Both the position numbers and the translations under genes were made by a program. Below are positions 1-28,482 of a stretch of DNA of 64,000 nt, piece by piece. Within the stretch, counting starts at the first letter, position 1, and every line of letters begins with the position of its first letter. The DNA lies in contig CM022679.1 of the NCBI GenBank assembly GCA_012295275.1, positions 14,991,842 to 15,055,841 of the forward strand, written 5' to 3'. Below the pieces are notes generated by a model. It made no database searches, was not told the DNA's origin, and saw only the letters and a list, made by a program, of their open reading frames with translations. This stretch comes from Chrysomallon squamiferum. Taxonomy: Eukaryota > Mollusca > Gastropoda > Neomphalida > Peltospiridae.

Positions 1-244
1 GTGTGTGTCTGTATGTGTGCGTGTTCCTGCCTGTTTCCTAGTTTTTCTCTATTATAAATAAAATAACAGATAAAAAAAAAAAAAAAAAAAAAAAAATGAT
101 TTTATTTTATTTTTTGTTTAATTAAATTGTGATTGCATTAACGATATTACAGTTAGTGAAAAACAAATATCATTAGACAAGACTATTATATATGAAAATA
201 TTTATTATTTCTGATGTTACATTATACGCATATCTTTAATAACT

Positions 245-312
245 AGAGAGCTGGTGGTGAGATACGATCCCACAGTCCATGATACACAAGTCAACTCAGT
301 AGCCAACTGAAA
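245..312 (-). mobile_element. possible degenerate tRNA-derived SINE head
   Basis: On the minus strand, TTGGCTACTGAGTTGAC is followed about 30 bases later by GGGATCGTATCTC. The spacing and sequence resemble degenerate A and B boxes of a tRNA. No intact tRNA cloverleaf is seen. Confidence 0.25.
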
Positions 313-940
313 GCAGATCATAATATATGAAGATGGTCAAACTGTTTTACCTGTAATAAAAGCTTAAAAGAAAACGTTGATAATCTGGGATTTGAACTAG
401 ATACATATTAAGGCCCAAACAAATAAACTATATATATATATATAATGAAAAAGAAAGCAAGCGAGAAAAAGTTAATAATTAGTATAATAAAAATAACAAC
501 AGCAACAGCAACAACAACCACAACATTTACAATAGCAACAACGATAACAATAGTAACAATCATGATGATGTTCCAGGACAAACTCAAGAACAAGAACAAA
601 GAAAAGAAGAACGAGAACAAGAAGCGAAAGAAGAAGAAGAAAAAGAATATCAACAACAAAAATAACAAATAATATTTACATCTCTCAGAGTTTTTATTAA
701 AAACATATATATATAAAAACATTCGTACGACAACAACTGATACCAGGTTCACTAACAGAGACGTCAGAGATCATTTCAGTGTTACACTTAGCTTTCATAA
801 AACAGTTTAATAAAGCAGACAGACAGAAAGGCCAGTAATTCCCCTCACTGAACATATACATAGTTTTTGTAACGTTTAGATAGCAATTAACTCTGACAAA
901 AAGGCAAAAATATGTGCTATGTTGTATTCAGGAGCCATAC

Positions 941-1195
941 ATACATATATACATACATACATACATACATATACACACATACGTATATATATATACATAC
1001 ATGCATACATACATGCATACATACATACATGCAAACATACATACATACATACATACATATACATACATACGTACATATATAGATACATATATGCATACAT
1101 ACATGCATACATATATACGTATATACATATACATACATACATACATACATACATAATATATATTTATATATATATATATGAATATTAATTATTAA

Positions 1196-1229
<34 letters not shown>

Positions 1230-1230
1230 T
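941..1230. repeat. (CATA)n followed by (TTA)n
   Basis: About 220 bp of CATA/CATG-type tetranucleotide repeat is followed by TA and TTA runs. It creates long spurious open frames on both strands. Confidence 0.95.
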
Positions 1231-2434
1231 TCATCATTATTATCATCATCATCATCATCATTATTATTATTACGTTGTAAATGTATTTTTTACACTTCAT
1301 CAGCTTGTTCAGAAGAACAAGTGAGGAACAAACAGCACACAAAAGTAGACTGTGAAGTATTGACAAAAGCAAACATTAGGCAACGTCAGACAGGAACATG
1401 TGTCACATGGACATTAATCTACAATTACTCAGTAAGCTGACACGAAAACTGCACACCTTCGTAGCTTCAGCCAGTCCGCGAATCACAATCCGTGAAACCG
1501 ATATTTTAAATTATTAACATGTTTTGTAATGGACTCACAATAGTGTTCTGTTGCAAAACGTTTTATTTAACTTCTGTTTGAAAATGATACTTAGGACAAT
1601 TTCCACTCTGGTAAATATTCCGAATATAAACAAAATAAAGGTCCAGAGCATTCGTAGAAAACGAAATATCGAAAAGATTTGTGTGACTTGTAAATCATGA
1701 GTATCGTAATTGTAGAAATTATCTTATATTGTTTCCGTAGCAGTACCATCGTGAAAAAATTTTCCAAAGCGTGTGTGGCGTGCCCGCTGAGATCTGAAGT
1801 GCAACAGTTCGCTGGATCGAATATCCTCACAGCATGCACTGTTTTATTTTCCTGATTCTGTCAAGATTAAACAAATATTATTTATTATTAATCAGTATCA
1901 GTTGCCCATAAACTAGTGACAGCAGATTTTAGTGTGTAGGCACATTGTTTGTGTGCGCATTCGTGTGTTCGTATAAAATTATGTATGTAAATGGACGCAT
2001 GTGCGTTTTTGTGTATATGATATATTTTTCTAACACATTCTCTGTCGTGCTTGTAGGATTGTTTAGCTGAAAATAACAGTATAATATGAGTTAAAAATTA
2101 TAAAAATATTTTTTGTTTGTTTTAGATAGTTTATATGTTAGAGGTTCTCAGTCTAACTCTGTAAAATGTAAAACCGAAAATAGAAATTATAACAGTATAT
2201 TCCTGAATTCGATTATAATTATACACTATGTTAATTAAGATGTTTTTAAATGAAAATTTAATTTTTGTATCTCTTGCTAAAGAATTAAAACACGCTTCTT
2301 CCATCACTCTCGAATAACGATAAAAATGTATTTAACAAGATAGTTAGAAAGTTAATGTCGATCTTGCTTTCTGAGAGAAATAATAAACAGTATCTTAACA
2401 CCAAATTTCGAATATTTATTGTCAATAACGTTCC

Positions 2435-3400
2435 TTATTTTCTCCCAATATCATAACCCAGCGATACCCAACGATGTGTTTGCTGCCGTATTGTTCCGTG
2501 TGATGTGGTTTCCTGGGCGGAATTTAAATAAAGCGAACGATCCGGAAAATTTCTCTCTAAGAAATTTTGTGTCATTTCCTCGCCTAATTTAGTCAATAAC
2601 GGCCAAGGGGATTTAATCGCCCGGTTATCTTTGTTGGAGCTCTTCTGCGCTTGAAGGAACGACATTTACAGGCAATGATATTCCGAATTTGGGTCCTTGG
2701 CGCTCTAACACAATATGTTCCGTCCTTGTTAAAATCAGAGGAGGATGCTTATTGACTAATTTTTTTCCAACTATGAGCGAGAAAATTGAATTGAGTCTCG
2801 CAGTCGACTTGCCATCCGAAAAGAAGACGTCAGTCTAAGGGCCCGTCATTAGGGAATTCTGGGTAATCTGCCCTTAACATTACTTCATTTGTGATTTGGA
2901 ATTTGCTTCCCGATGAAATTTGTACCATCACTTGAGGTGATTTTGTCAATCAGCGAACTAATTTGCTCGAAAAATATTTTGTCAATTACACATTGTTCGG
3001 GTATTGGGATAATTTTCTGCTTTCCTGATCAGATGATGTCGTATTTACACATGATTTCCAGAGAAAAATACCAAGTTCTTACGACCCAGGCTTATTGATC
3101 TTCCGAGAGGGTGGCTAATGAGAGACTTAACAACGCCGCCATTGTTGTGAGCGACAACGGCCACACGGCGCTCTGATTTGAGGTTTAATTTTTCAAGTTT
3201 TCATTCTTAAGCGTGATTTGGCGATAATTAAGTTTACCAAAAGAGTTACAAAATCTCCGCTGACTTTGTCAGAATTTTTATCTATTTGCGAATCATGGCG
3301 GAATTCAATGGGCGAGGTTTTTCAAGTCGCCTAATCAAATGTCATTCAGTCCGGCATATTCGCTTTAAAACCCCATTAACGATTTTTGCAAAAATAATTT
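2435..3400. promoter_or_regulatory. complex non-coding island, candidate enhancer/conserved element
   Basis: About 1 kb is free of microsatellites, higher in GC than its surroundings and without a credible gene. It contains a bicoid/Otx-like GGGTAATCTG, TTAATCGCCCGG, and a symmetrical pair CCATTGT (3139-3145) and ACAACGG (3154-3160) that looks like facing Sox sites. Regulatory role is inferred from texture and motifs. Confidence 0.35.
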
Positions 3401-3904
3401 AGATTAGATAAACTGACTTGATGAAATCAGAAGAGATTTGCCAGAAAATCTTAATTTACGCGATAAAACTTTTCAAACAGTGTATTTTGGTCAGCACACA
3501 ATCTGAAATCCCTCGGTTTTCAAAAGCATTATTGAGATGGCTGAAAACAACGGCAAAAACACGCAAAACCGATTTTCAAGTTCAAAGCGGTAAGAGAAAG
3601 AATGAAAAAAAATTAAGAAGAAGGAAAATGGAGGAACCGAAAAAAAGAAAAAAGAAAAGTAAAACGAAAACATCAAAGGCTAGGACTAATTAATACAATC
3701 TTATATATACTTTATTTATTTATTTATTACTAGTTACTAATTTGTTGTTGTTATCATCATCATTATCAAAATAGGCACTAACAGTAACAGGAATACTAAC
3801 TACGTACATACATACAGACACACAAACAAACGTGCATTTTGTGGTTTATTTTTGCTAAAATAATAAAGCATAAGTTACTAGAAATGCTGAAAAAAAGAGA
3901 GACG

Positions 3905-3932
3905 GGACAGAGAGAGAGAGATGAGAGAGAAA

Positions 3933-3993
<61 letters not shown>
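3905..3993. repeat. (GA)n microsatellite
   Basis: A purine-only GA tract of about 90 bp with a few interruptions. Confidence 0.95.
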
Positions 3994-3995
<2 letters not shown>

Positions 3996-5302
3996 AAAAA
4001 AAACCTTGAATAAATGTAACATATTAATTTATAAGTAATAATAATAATAAATTATAAAACCTGCTTAAAACTGGAAATAGTTAAATAATAATAATAATAA
4101 TAAAAGCAGAAAAGAAATAGACCTCAAAAATGTTATATATTTCTTTAATAAAAATATATTTATAAAACTCAATATAGTTCAAACATTTATTTCATTCAGT
4201 GAGAAAAAAAAATAAAGTATTAATAACAAAAGAACATTAAACAAATTCATACAATGAAACCCGAACCACTTTGTAACAAACGCTTTACACCAAAAACACT
4301 TTTTATTTTCTCACTTCTGGTACAGTGTCAAAACAGAAGCAGCCGTGGTTTTTAGTTTTATGTACTTCACACCAACAAACATACGCTGAAACATGTTAAA
4401 ATTGACAATTTTTCCCCTTATCATGTAGTTATTATGTTACATGATATTTTATCAGATAAACCTTGCTTCTAATACTGTGTGTTATTTCGTTAGGCACGTG
4501 CAACACGTTTCATTCCAGCTGGCCTTATGTCGTACGTACGAAGACGGAGACATTACACAATTTCAATAGATAAACGCAGACGGGCGACAAAAACCCGGGA
4601 AAGCTGTGATGCCACAGGTTGTTTATGACGTAGATAAGCGGGCATGCTACGTATTAGGTTTTTTTTGATGTTCTCGTAAACAATGAGCGGTAATATGAGT
4701 GCATATATTGCCTGAAATTGGGAAACAGATTTGTCATAGATTTTTTTTTTTTTTTTTTTTTTTTGACAGTAATTGAGGAAGTTGATGTTGGTTTGCTTGT
4801 GCATTTATTTATTTATTTAATGATTTTCTTTTATATATATATATATACACACACATGTATATACATGTATTATGTATGTATATGAAAATCATATATTATA
4901 TTAAACGTATACAACAAAAATATGTAAAAGGTTACTAAAATTAAAAATAATTATTAGTAACAGAATTAACTCCATTATTTTCTTTTCTTTCTTCACTAGA
5001 TGTAATACACCATTTCACAGAATTTAATAATAGATAAACTAAAGCACGCACTCATTTACGTACATACAAAAAAAAAAAAAAAAAAAAAAAAGATTTATAT
5101 TTAGTTAGTTACGTAGTAATGTAATTTAATTAAATAACACACTGCATTGCAAACATGACATTATCATTACCATCATACAGATGCTGCAATATAATTAACT
5201 AGATAACCATTTCTTTGCCTTTCTGATTAATCAGTTTTGTTATTATTTTAATGAATTCTAGCATATACAAACACACATAGATATCCATACATACTTACGT
5301 AC

Positions 5303-5347
<45 letters not shown>

Positions 5348-5582
5348 CATACATACATACATGCGTGCATACACATAAAAGGAATATGTATTTACCCATA
5401 CAGATAGATGCGCGTAGATATGCACGCACAAAATTATATATTATTTCGTGGGTAGAAAGACAGATTGCAAGGATGTTTTTCACAAATATGACTATTCACA
5501 TGTTTCTGAGTTAATGACGTAATATGTACGGGTGTATGAATGTCTGTCCCTGTGTACGTTTGTCTGTATCTGATTTTTTGTA

Positions 5583-5584
<2 letters not shown>

Positions 5585-5643
<59 letters not shown>
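5585..5643. repeat. (AAT)n microsatellite
   Basis: Nearly pure trinucleotide repeat, about 19 units. Confidence 0.95.
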
Positions 5644-5647
<4 letters not shown>

Positions 5648-5935
5648 CATTCAGCGGAGTCCGGGGCAGGTTGAACCATGGGGAAGGTTAGGCCAGCCAA
5701 CAATTAACCGTGTAGAAATTATTATTATTATTATTTTTTTTTTTTTTTTTATTTTTATTTTTTTAGATTAACCAGATCTACCACTGACGTCATAGTGCTA
5801 CTTTACACGCCACTCCGCAATCTGCACTAGAGCATAACATTAAATGTGTGTGTTATTATGAATTAATTTTCTTATGCCTTTATAGCAGTTCATTTTTCTG
5901 ATACCAAAGAAATGGTCAACTGGACATTAGAATAT

Positions 5936-5938
<3 letters not shown>

Positions 5939-5990
<52 letters not shown>

Positions 5991-6002
5991 TGTCTGTCTG
6001 TC

Positions 6003-6035
<33 letters not shown>
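5939..6035. repeat. compound (TG)n-(CTGT)n-(CT)n
   Basis: Compound tract of three motifs in succession, about 97 bp. Confidence 0.95.
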
Positions 6036-6041
<6 letters not shown>

Positions 6042-6130
6042 GTTGAATGATTGATTGATTTAATAACAGATGGTGAGAACATAACAAAAGAAGGGCAATC
6101 GAAGACAGGTGTCAGTAGATATCTTGAAAT

Positions 6131-6373
6131 GTGCGGAAGAGAATGTTACAGAAGGAATGTCGCTGCAAAAAAAAAAACACTACTGCCTTCCCAGTGGATC
6201 CTAAGACGCTAACAAAATTGGCCTTCCAGCTTGGTGAACAAAATCAGAAGAAATATCTAACTAGCTGGGCTGAAAATAAGATGAAAATCACCAACGTTTG
6301 TCTTATTACAGCTGTCGCTCTGGCTATACTTGTCAATATTTTTTATTTGGTCCATAAAACTTGGAGTTTATAA
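6131..6373 (+). other. orphan ORF with C-terminal hydrophobic segment, status unclear
   Basis: The 80-codon frame has complex sequence after an A-run, with FPVDPKTLTKLAFQLGEQNQ and a C-terminal hydrophobic stretch NVCLITAVALAILVNIFYLV. An alternative frame before the poly-A is also open (VSVDILKCAEENVTEG), which suggests a decayed or chimeric piece. No splice sites or promoter support it. Confidence 0.25.
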
Positions 6374-7459
6374 GTTAAACTTTTTTTTTACTTCACTTTA
6401 GGGAATCTAACATCTATCAACTACGACTAGACTGATCTTCATTGATTCCTTCTGGACTGAGAAATGAAGGTCAGAAGTTAGGGGGGTTAGTATACTTCCC
6501 CTACATTCAGGTTTTGTTCTTATTTTAGTGTATTTTTCTTGACTCAAAGCTGATCCAAACTTGCAGTTATGATTTTCATTTATTTTCGTGTATATTTTGG
6601 GGTTTTGTTTATAATAATGAAACATATTTCCAGTTCAACAACTGTTTTAGGTACAATATATATATATATAAAACAAAAAATGAAGAAAAAATAAATGCAC
6701 ATAATTCTACATATATGCCTTTATGTCAAATTATCAGATTACAAAAAAACATTTTCGTTTTGCCTTCATTATACTCTTTTAAGCTGATGTTTTGTTTCGT
6801 TTTGTTTTGTTTTTGTTTTGTTTTATTTAATTAAATGTTGCATCCCAACATATTTTGCAATAAATCACAGGTTTATTTGAAAGTATTTATCGCGTTTATG
6901 ATGCAGTGCCTCAAGTTGCCCTCAGTGGTTACTTAACCAGTCCCAGCCCGGGGTATATGTCTTTAACCATTAACTATCAAAACAGAATAACAAATCAGAA
7001 TATTTCAAGCATTTATATTTGCTCTAAATAATGAAAATTTCTTTTAAACTGCTATGAGGGTTTGTTTTCCCATTTGTATTTGAATTAAAGCCTAAAATGC
7101 AAAAACGTGTCTCCCCTCTATAGAGCCCCAAACACTATATTTGGTGATCTGAATTCATACAACTAAACATTGGTGTTTGTATCTGTACGTTAGTGTCTGC
7201 ACCTGCCTGTTTAAATCAGAATGTTTATGTGAGTCCGTGTTTTAAAATTGTGTCTTTTGTACGTGCATAAACGTAAATGTATGTATTTGAAAACAAAATT
7301 TCATAATAACACCATCAAACCTTAGAATGAATGAAACAAATACATTTTCCAAATGCATTCACGTGAGACAGACATGGTTTCGTTTTAATAATTTGATTTT
7401 GTGCATGCCTGCTACACGAAACATACACACACACATACATATATATTTAAAAAAAAAAA

Positions 7460-7935
7460 CACCTCACGTAAATCTACTTAAACCAATTTGATTATTTACC
7501 CATTTAGACAACATGTGATCTATCCCGGATCGTAATACGGACAGACACCCACGGATGTCTCGGGGACTGGCCAGCCTTTTCAATAAACATTCTAAACGAG
7601 ATCTTAATTTGCACAATTCGCTTTCTTCCCAATCTGTACTGCAATAAAACCGAACCAAGTGACTCGGCAAATTCGATTTGTCAGCTTTTATTAATTTACA
7701 CATACGAAGCTGGACGTCATCTCAGGGCCGATTTCATGCCGGCCACAGTCCTGCACGGTCGTGGCCGAGGATGCCAACGTCACCCGATTAGAGAGAGTAT
7801 TAAATGGTTTAACGACCATTAGGCCAATACAATGGTGTGTATGGGAGTCATAACGCCGAACACCGACAGCCGTTCTGTAACATCAACAATTACCAGTGTA
7901 GATAATCTCATTTCCAGTCTCATTCTTAGAAGATT
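7460..7935. promoter_or_regulatory. second complex non-coding island
   Basis: A block of complex, CpG-containing sequence lies between simple repeats. It holds a 79-codon minus-strand open frame (7464-7703) that has no recognised match or splice context. It resembles the island at 2435 in texture and is more likely regulatory than coding. Confidence 0.3.
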
Positions 7936-8357
7936 ATGTCTTCCATAACGTCAATCCCAAATGATTACTAAGTAACTAACAGGATGGATGGATGGATGGA
8001 TGGATGGATGGATGGACGGATGAGTGAACGGAGGAAAAGATCATAAATTTGGCATTGTTAGTGTGTTGATTGATTTTAGATGATGGGGAAATTAATGTTT
8101 TAAAATGACAAATGTTTTGATTGTGTTTTAGCTGCTGCAGGTTTACGTTATGTTCTGCTGGTGTTGTTGAGTTATTCCCTCTTTCTGTCTCAGTCGTGCA
8201 GTTTGTGTGTCTTCCTGTTCTGAAAAATCAAGTTATTAAATTAACGATATCTTCACCAAACTATTTTACAAAATGAGAAAAAGTTACACCTGTTCCCGGC
8301 TATTACGACGTAAACGTAATACAAATATTATTAGTAGTAGTAGTAGTGGTGATGGTA

Positions 8358-8389
<32 letters not shown>

Positions 8390-9633
8390 TAATAATAATA
8401 ATTTCGAGTCACTAACATTTAAGTTCATGAAATTTAATTAGTCCTTTTATTTAAGATTTGAGATGTGCAGAGCTCTGTCGTTATGGTGGATTTTCACGAT
8501 GAAATAAGTTTCGTTATACAGAAGTGAAATAAAAAACAATAAATAAATAAATAAATAAATAAATAATAGAAACGATTTAGATCAACAAAAATAGTTTTTC
8601 TTTCGGAGTTTCTAGTTTAAACAATCCAATGAAACACAAATCTTCTATATTTGGAAGGGAGATAACTCTGCTTCTATTTCAGACTTGAGACAACCGAAAT
8701 AAAAAGGTCAGAGCAATGACTTTCTAAAAAAAAAAAAAAAAAACCAAACACATATGGCTTTTCAAGATTACACAAAATTTTCTTCGTTTTTTACGTTTTT
8801 TTGCCTAATTTTTGTTCATCTGCTTAGACTAACATTAGTTGTAGCCTTCACATTTTTATCTTCTTAAATGTGTATTATATATCAAATATTACTGAAATCT
8901 GCTTTATTTTATATACTTGTGTTAAACATTAGCTGTTAGTATTTCAGTAGTTTCTAATAGGTATAGAAATAAATAAACTGCTTTACACAATGTAAATAGT
9001 ATAGGTATTCCTGTTGATATGGTTTTGACATTTTTACTTTTCTTACTTTACATCAAATATTGTTAAATTCAGGTCTTAAATGAAAAGTACTTGTGGTAAT
9101 TTCACTTTGATTTTTCAGCTTCACTTTTATAAAATGAACACTTAGTTATTTATTGCTTTTTTGATATGTATGGTACTTTTTAATTTTATTTTTGCTAAAA
9201 ATAAAGTTTGACAGATCAATTGCAGTTTTTTTTTCCAGCAACAATTTTGTTTTAATCTTGTACTTCACTTTTAAACATATCAAGTCATCCAGTCACACAG
9301 TTTCGTTGAGAAAATAACAACACACACAAGCACAAGTCTAGTTGTTTATTTCACAATGGGCTATCCCATTCTATGATGGGAGTCCCATCAATTAATAGAT
9401 CTAATAAATCACTATTGTATTAACTTTCTTGAAGCAGCACATTTGTCTGGGTTTTATACAACAGTTTATTCACTATAAATGTACAAATAATCTTTATTTA
9501 TTTACAATTGTTGAAATATTAATATACAATTTGCAGATTTTGCCAATTTTGTCCTGGCCTTTGTACGAAGGTCCAGAATTAAAGATAATAGTCATTCATC
9601 ATTAAAAATATATATAATTTATTTGAATTTTCA
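7936..9633. other. 3' flank of CHTF18, no gene
   Basis: Contains (GGAT)n at 7983-8015, AGT/AAT repeats at 8331-8400 and (AAAT)n near 8540. Minus-strand AATAAA-type signals lie near 9495 and 9617 and could polyadenylate CHTF18. Confidence 0.6.
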
Positions 9634-25147
<15,514 letters not shown>

Positions 25148-25149
25148 AT

Positions 25150-25270
25150 CTGAGTAACAAAAGCTGGTCTTCTATTATTAAAAAATAAAAATAATTTCAT
25201 ATGTAATGTTTTGTTTATTTCATTTTCACGATACATTTCCCGCGATTTCGTGACGCGCCATCTTTGCCGG
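25150..25270 (-). promoter_or_regulatory. CHTF18 promoter island with E2F-type and YY1-type sites
   Basis: The stretch upstream of the CHTF18 ATG is a short CpG-containing island in AT-rich DNA. It contains TTTCCCGCG at 25236-25244, which matches the E2F consensus. On the sense strand it also contains AAGATGGCGCG at about 25254-25265, which resembles a YY1 core. E2F control fits a gene for a replication clamp loader. No TATA box is evident. This is motif reading only; site function is inferred. Confidence 0.5.
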
Positions 25271-25473
25271 GAGATAACTCTAACCCTTTTTATTTATTTT
25301 TTTTTTCCCCGTAATTTTATATACAACATTTTTATTTTTTTATTTTGTTGCTGTTGTTCTGTTTTAGAAGAAAAAAAATCGGTGTCACTGTATACCATCA
25401 GTTATATTTTTATAATGAGTGATCGCGATATCCGTTTCATTTCTTGAAAAAATCGGACCAAATTGAATATGTA

Positions 25474-25542
<69 letters not shown>

Positions 25543-25592
25543 GTCAAGCTTGTATGTAGTCATCTTAAAAACATTTTATTTATTTTATATTT

Positions 25593-25632
<40 letters not shown>

Positions 25633-28482
25633 TTATTTGTTGTTGTCATAAAATCTTAATCCTTATTTGAATAGGCAAATCACATATTTTAAAGTTATAT
25701 ATACTGTTTTCCTGATCACTAAATCAGTTAAACAAAGATGGAAGAAACATTTTGTTAATCTTTTCTAATCAATACGTTGCAATATGGTGGCATCATGATA
25801 TCATAAGTACAAGTTTATTTAACTAGCACATGCATTTTGGTATAATGACCAATAATTAAAATAAGTATTATTTACATTCCACTAACTAAACATCACCACT
25901 CTGTTTCAAACATACCTATAATTTATGCATAATAAAAGGTAAGATTTGAACTTTCTTCACGCTGATATAAGATGCAGTCAAAACTTGTAAAAATGTTCAT
26001 GAATCCTCAATAATGAACTTGTTAGTGACCACTTTTGACTCAGTATTTTAATGTCTTCATACACATCAAAAGTAATTATTATAAACAACTAAAAATGCAG
26101 AGAGATAGAGAACTGTGAGCGTATCTTGAATCTAAAAAGAATTGTAACCGAAAAACATCAGGAATCTGAAGAAGAAAGACTGACTGAGTTTGACAATGAA
26201 AAAACACAACAAGATGCTGTTGTGCTATGTACTACTGATACACCACAGATTTTCTGAAACACTTATTCCTGAGTATCCCCTGGATGGGCATTCATATAAC
26301 TGTCCAGCTGTCTCTGCCAGAGGATACTTGAGATATTGTTCCTCATGCCTGTTTAGATTATCAGTTTTTCTGCCACATAAGTGATAAGATGTCACAGAAT
26401 AAAAATTTCATCAATACACCTTTCAGAAACCAAATGCATGCCCCTCCTGTCTGTAAGGCATTGTGAACTGCTAGAAACTTTAAACATAATAAATTTAATC
26501 CATTCTAAACTAGACCATCATTATCCAGAAAACAAAATCAGTGATGCTGTAATTGACCCTAGAAAATCGTTTGTGTGAATTTACAGTGGTAAAAATTTCA
26601 ATATAGTACATGGTAAACCAGTGCTGATGTAGGCAATTATTGATTTACTACAGGCTTCCTCGCCATTCAGAAAATCATGGTGAGTACGAGCAGAAACTTG
26701 TTTCAATCTCGAAAATTCCCAAAACACCCAGCACCGAACATGTTTATAAAGGTATAAAATGTATCCATTTTTTAATCAAATGGTCACATTTTTAACATTT
26801 AAATAATGAGTTTTAAGGGTGTATGAAAATTTTATAAAAAGATTTTATTTAAATTACCCAATATTTTAATTTACTTGAGCCTGTCATAGGTTAACATTAA
26901 AATATAATGGGTAAAAATAAAATTAAAAAAAAATGTCTTGAAAATATATTTCAGTGTAAGAGAATCACCACTAATTTCAGAAATAAATAGTTGGTATGAA
27001 ATGTAAACTAAACTAAAACCACGGTAATTAAATTTGTAATATATCACACACACACACACAATATGAATGTAAACAATAATAATCAAAAGTTTGAAAAATC
27101 AACATTAACTCCTATTAATTTTAAATCGCCAGTTTACTATTATTAGTTTCTAAAAATTCATTCCTCATTATATTTGAAAAAATCAAACAACATTTCTCAG
27201 TGAGACAAATAACATTTTATTTTGAACAACCACACATACAAACATCTTTACATTTTTATATTTACTTACCACTACATGATAATAATTTTTTTAAATATAA
27301 ATCTTTTTACAGTACACTGCTTTTCACTCATTCTGTAAAGAGATAAATCACATCACAATACAAATAGTCCAATAGATATACATTCTTTCCCTGATAATAT
27401 ATGCACTGCTCCTTGAGTAGGCAATAAAAAGTAAACCTGTCTTAAGCCAAATCCAATAAAATTTTAAAAAGGTTCATAATTAATAATAATTCAATAAAAC
27501 TTGACAGACCACTGTTAGTTACATAAATGAAACATTTCACAAGGCATAATTAATATCATTTATAAATGAGAAGTCCTTAGTAAATATGTAATAATCGTAC
27601 AGATACATTGATAAACATACATGCACAAATGCACATGAATTCACATGCATAAATGCCAAAAATAAAACCTTAGAAACATTTGATAAAGTTAACTAGAAAT
27701 ATTACACATAAATAAAAGTTTATTTTCATTTTCCATACACATTTGTACAAATAATAAATACCAGTATTTAAATAATAAACAAACAGGCAATGTTTGTTTA
27801 ATTTTTTTCACATATATACATACCTACACATTCAAACATTCCTGTAATGTTCACATTATTTTAGATGCAGAACATATTAATTTACTTGTGTATTTTTTTT
27901 ATTATATAAACGTTCATACTGCAAAATAAATCATTTACAAATATTGGAAAATTAATTGTAAAAAAGTTTGATTATCACTTTGAAAATTAATACATACACA
28001 TACAAGTATTTAAATAATTCAAAGTAATTACATACATTTTTATCCACATATCTTAAACTAATACAGAAATAAATACAGAAATTCACTTAAAACAGTTTCT
28101 CAATCTAATATCACTGCATAGCTTTCTCAAATCTGTAATATCACCATTTATCACATAAACACATATCCTGTTAATTAATCATTCCAATTAATCTGAAGCA
28201 ATGATGTCTGCCTCAGTATAAAATATCCATGAACATAATTCAAGGAAATAAACAAATTTATGATTGTTGGTGAAAATATTGCTCTACTAGTTTTGGAAGA
28301 AAAATTTCTTCATTATAATCCAAGATTTGCAGCTTTTGTGATTCTTCCAGAAGAAAATAGGAGATACTTGTATGTTGTTCCTCTTGCAGTACAAAACCCT
28401 TGATTCTCATAGATACGGACATACATAGCTTTTTTGAAACAGTAATCCATATAAAAAAAGTTATGTAAATGATTGGTAAGTG
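25270..28482. other. intergenic region between CHTF18 and the small four-exon gene
   Basis: Contains (TTA)n at 25470-25541, (TTTA)n at 25595-25632, the possible gene remnant at 26090-26600, and AT-rich DNA at 26750-28250 that includes the likely 3' UTR of the small gene (minus strand). No other gene is seen. Confidence 0.65.
26090..26600 (+). pseudogene. possible decayed gene remnant, unidentified
   Basis: A complex, non-repetitive block has coding-like texture but stops. One frame reads IENCERILNLKRIVTEKHQE and on to TTDTPQIF before a stop. An overlapping frame then reads EYPLDGHSYNCPAVSARGYL before the next stop. No family is recognised. It could be a retroposed gene fragment or chance. 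Confidence 0.25.

Larger units (their letters stand above)
1..2434. other. gene-free repeat-rich segment
   Basis: It holds poly-A at 74-96, a (CATA)n tract at about 940-1160, (TA)n near 1167-1179, (TTA)n at 1197-1230 and AT-rich DNA. No gene is seen. Confidence 0.8.
3401..7459. other. gene-free microsatellite-rich segment
   Basis: Contents: (GA)n at 3905-3993, poly-T at 4741-4764, poly-A at 5067-5091, (TA)n at 5308-5342, (AAT)n at 5585-5643, a short GC-richer patch at 5648-5712, (TG)n(CTGT)n(CT)n at 5939-6035, and the orphan ORF at 6131. No gene is supported. Confidence 0.75.

Noticed and set aside
408-752. Lys/Thr-rich plus-strand and Phe/Val-rich minus-strand open frames
   Set aside because: Low-complexity A-rich and AAC/AAG-type repeats; no splice or promoter context.
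876-1372. Overlapping long open frames rich in Tyr/Ile/His/Thr or Met/Cys/Val
   Set aside because: They are translations of the (CATA)n and (TTA)n microsatellites on both strands.
5648-5712. GC-richer patch after (AAT)n that could be a SINE or tRNA piece
   Set aside because: Too short and lacking recognisable tRNA boxes.
7464-7703. 79-codon minus-strand open frame with ordinary amino-acid mix
   Set aside because: Single isolated frame, no recognised motif and no matching splice sites; the block looks like non-coding island DNA.
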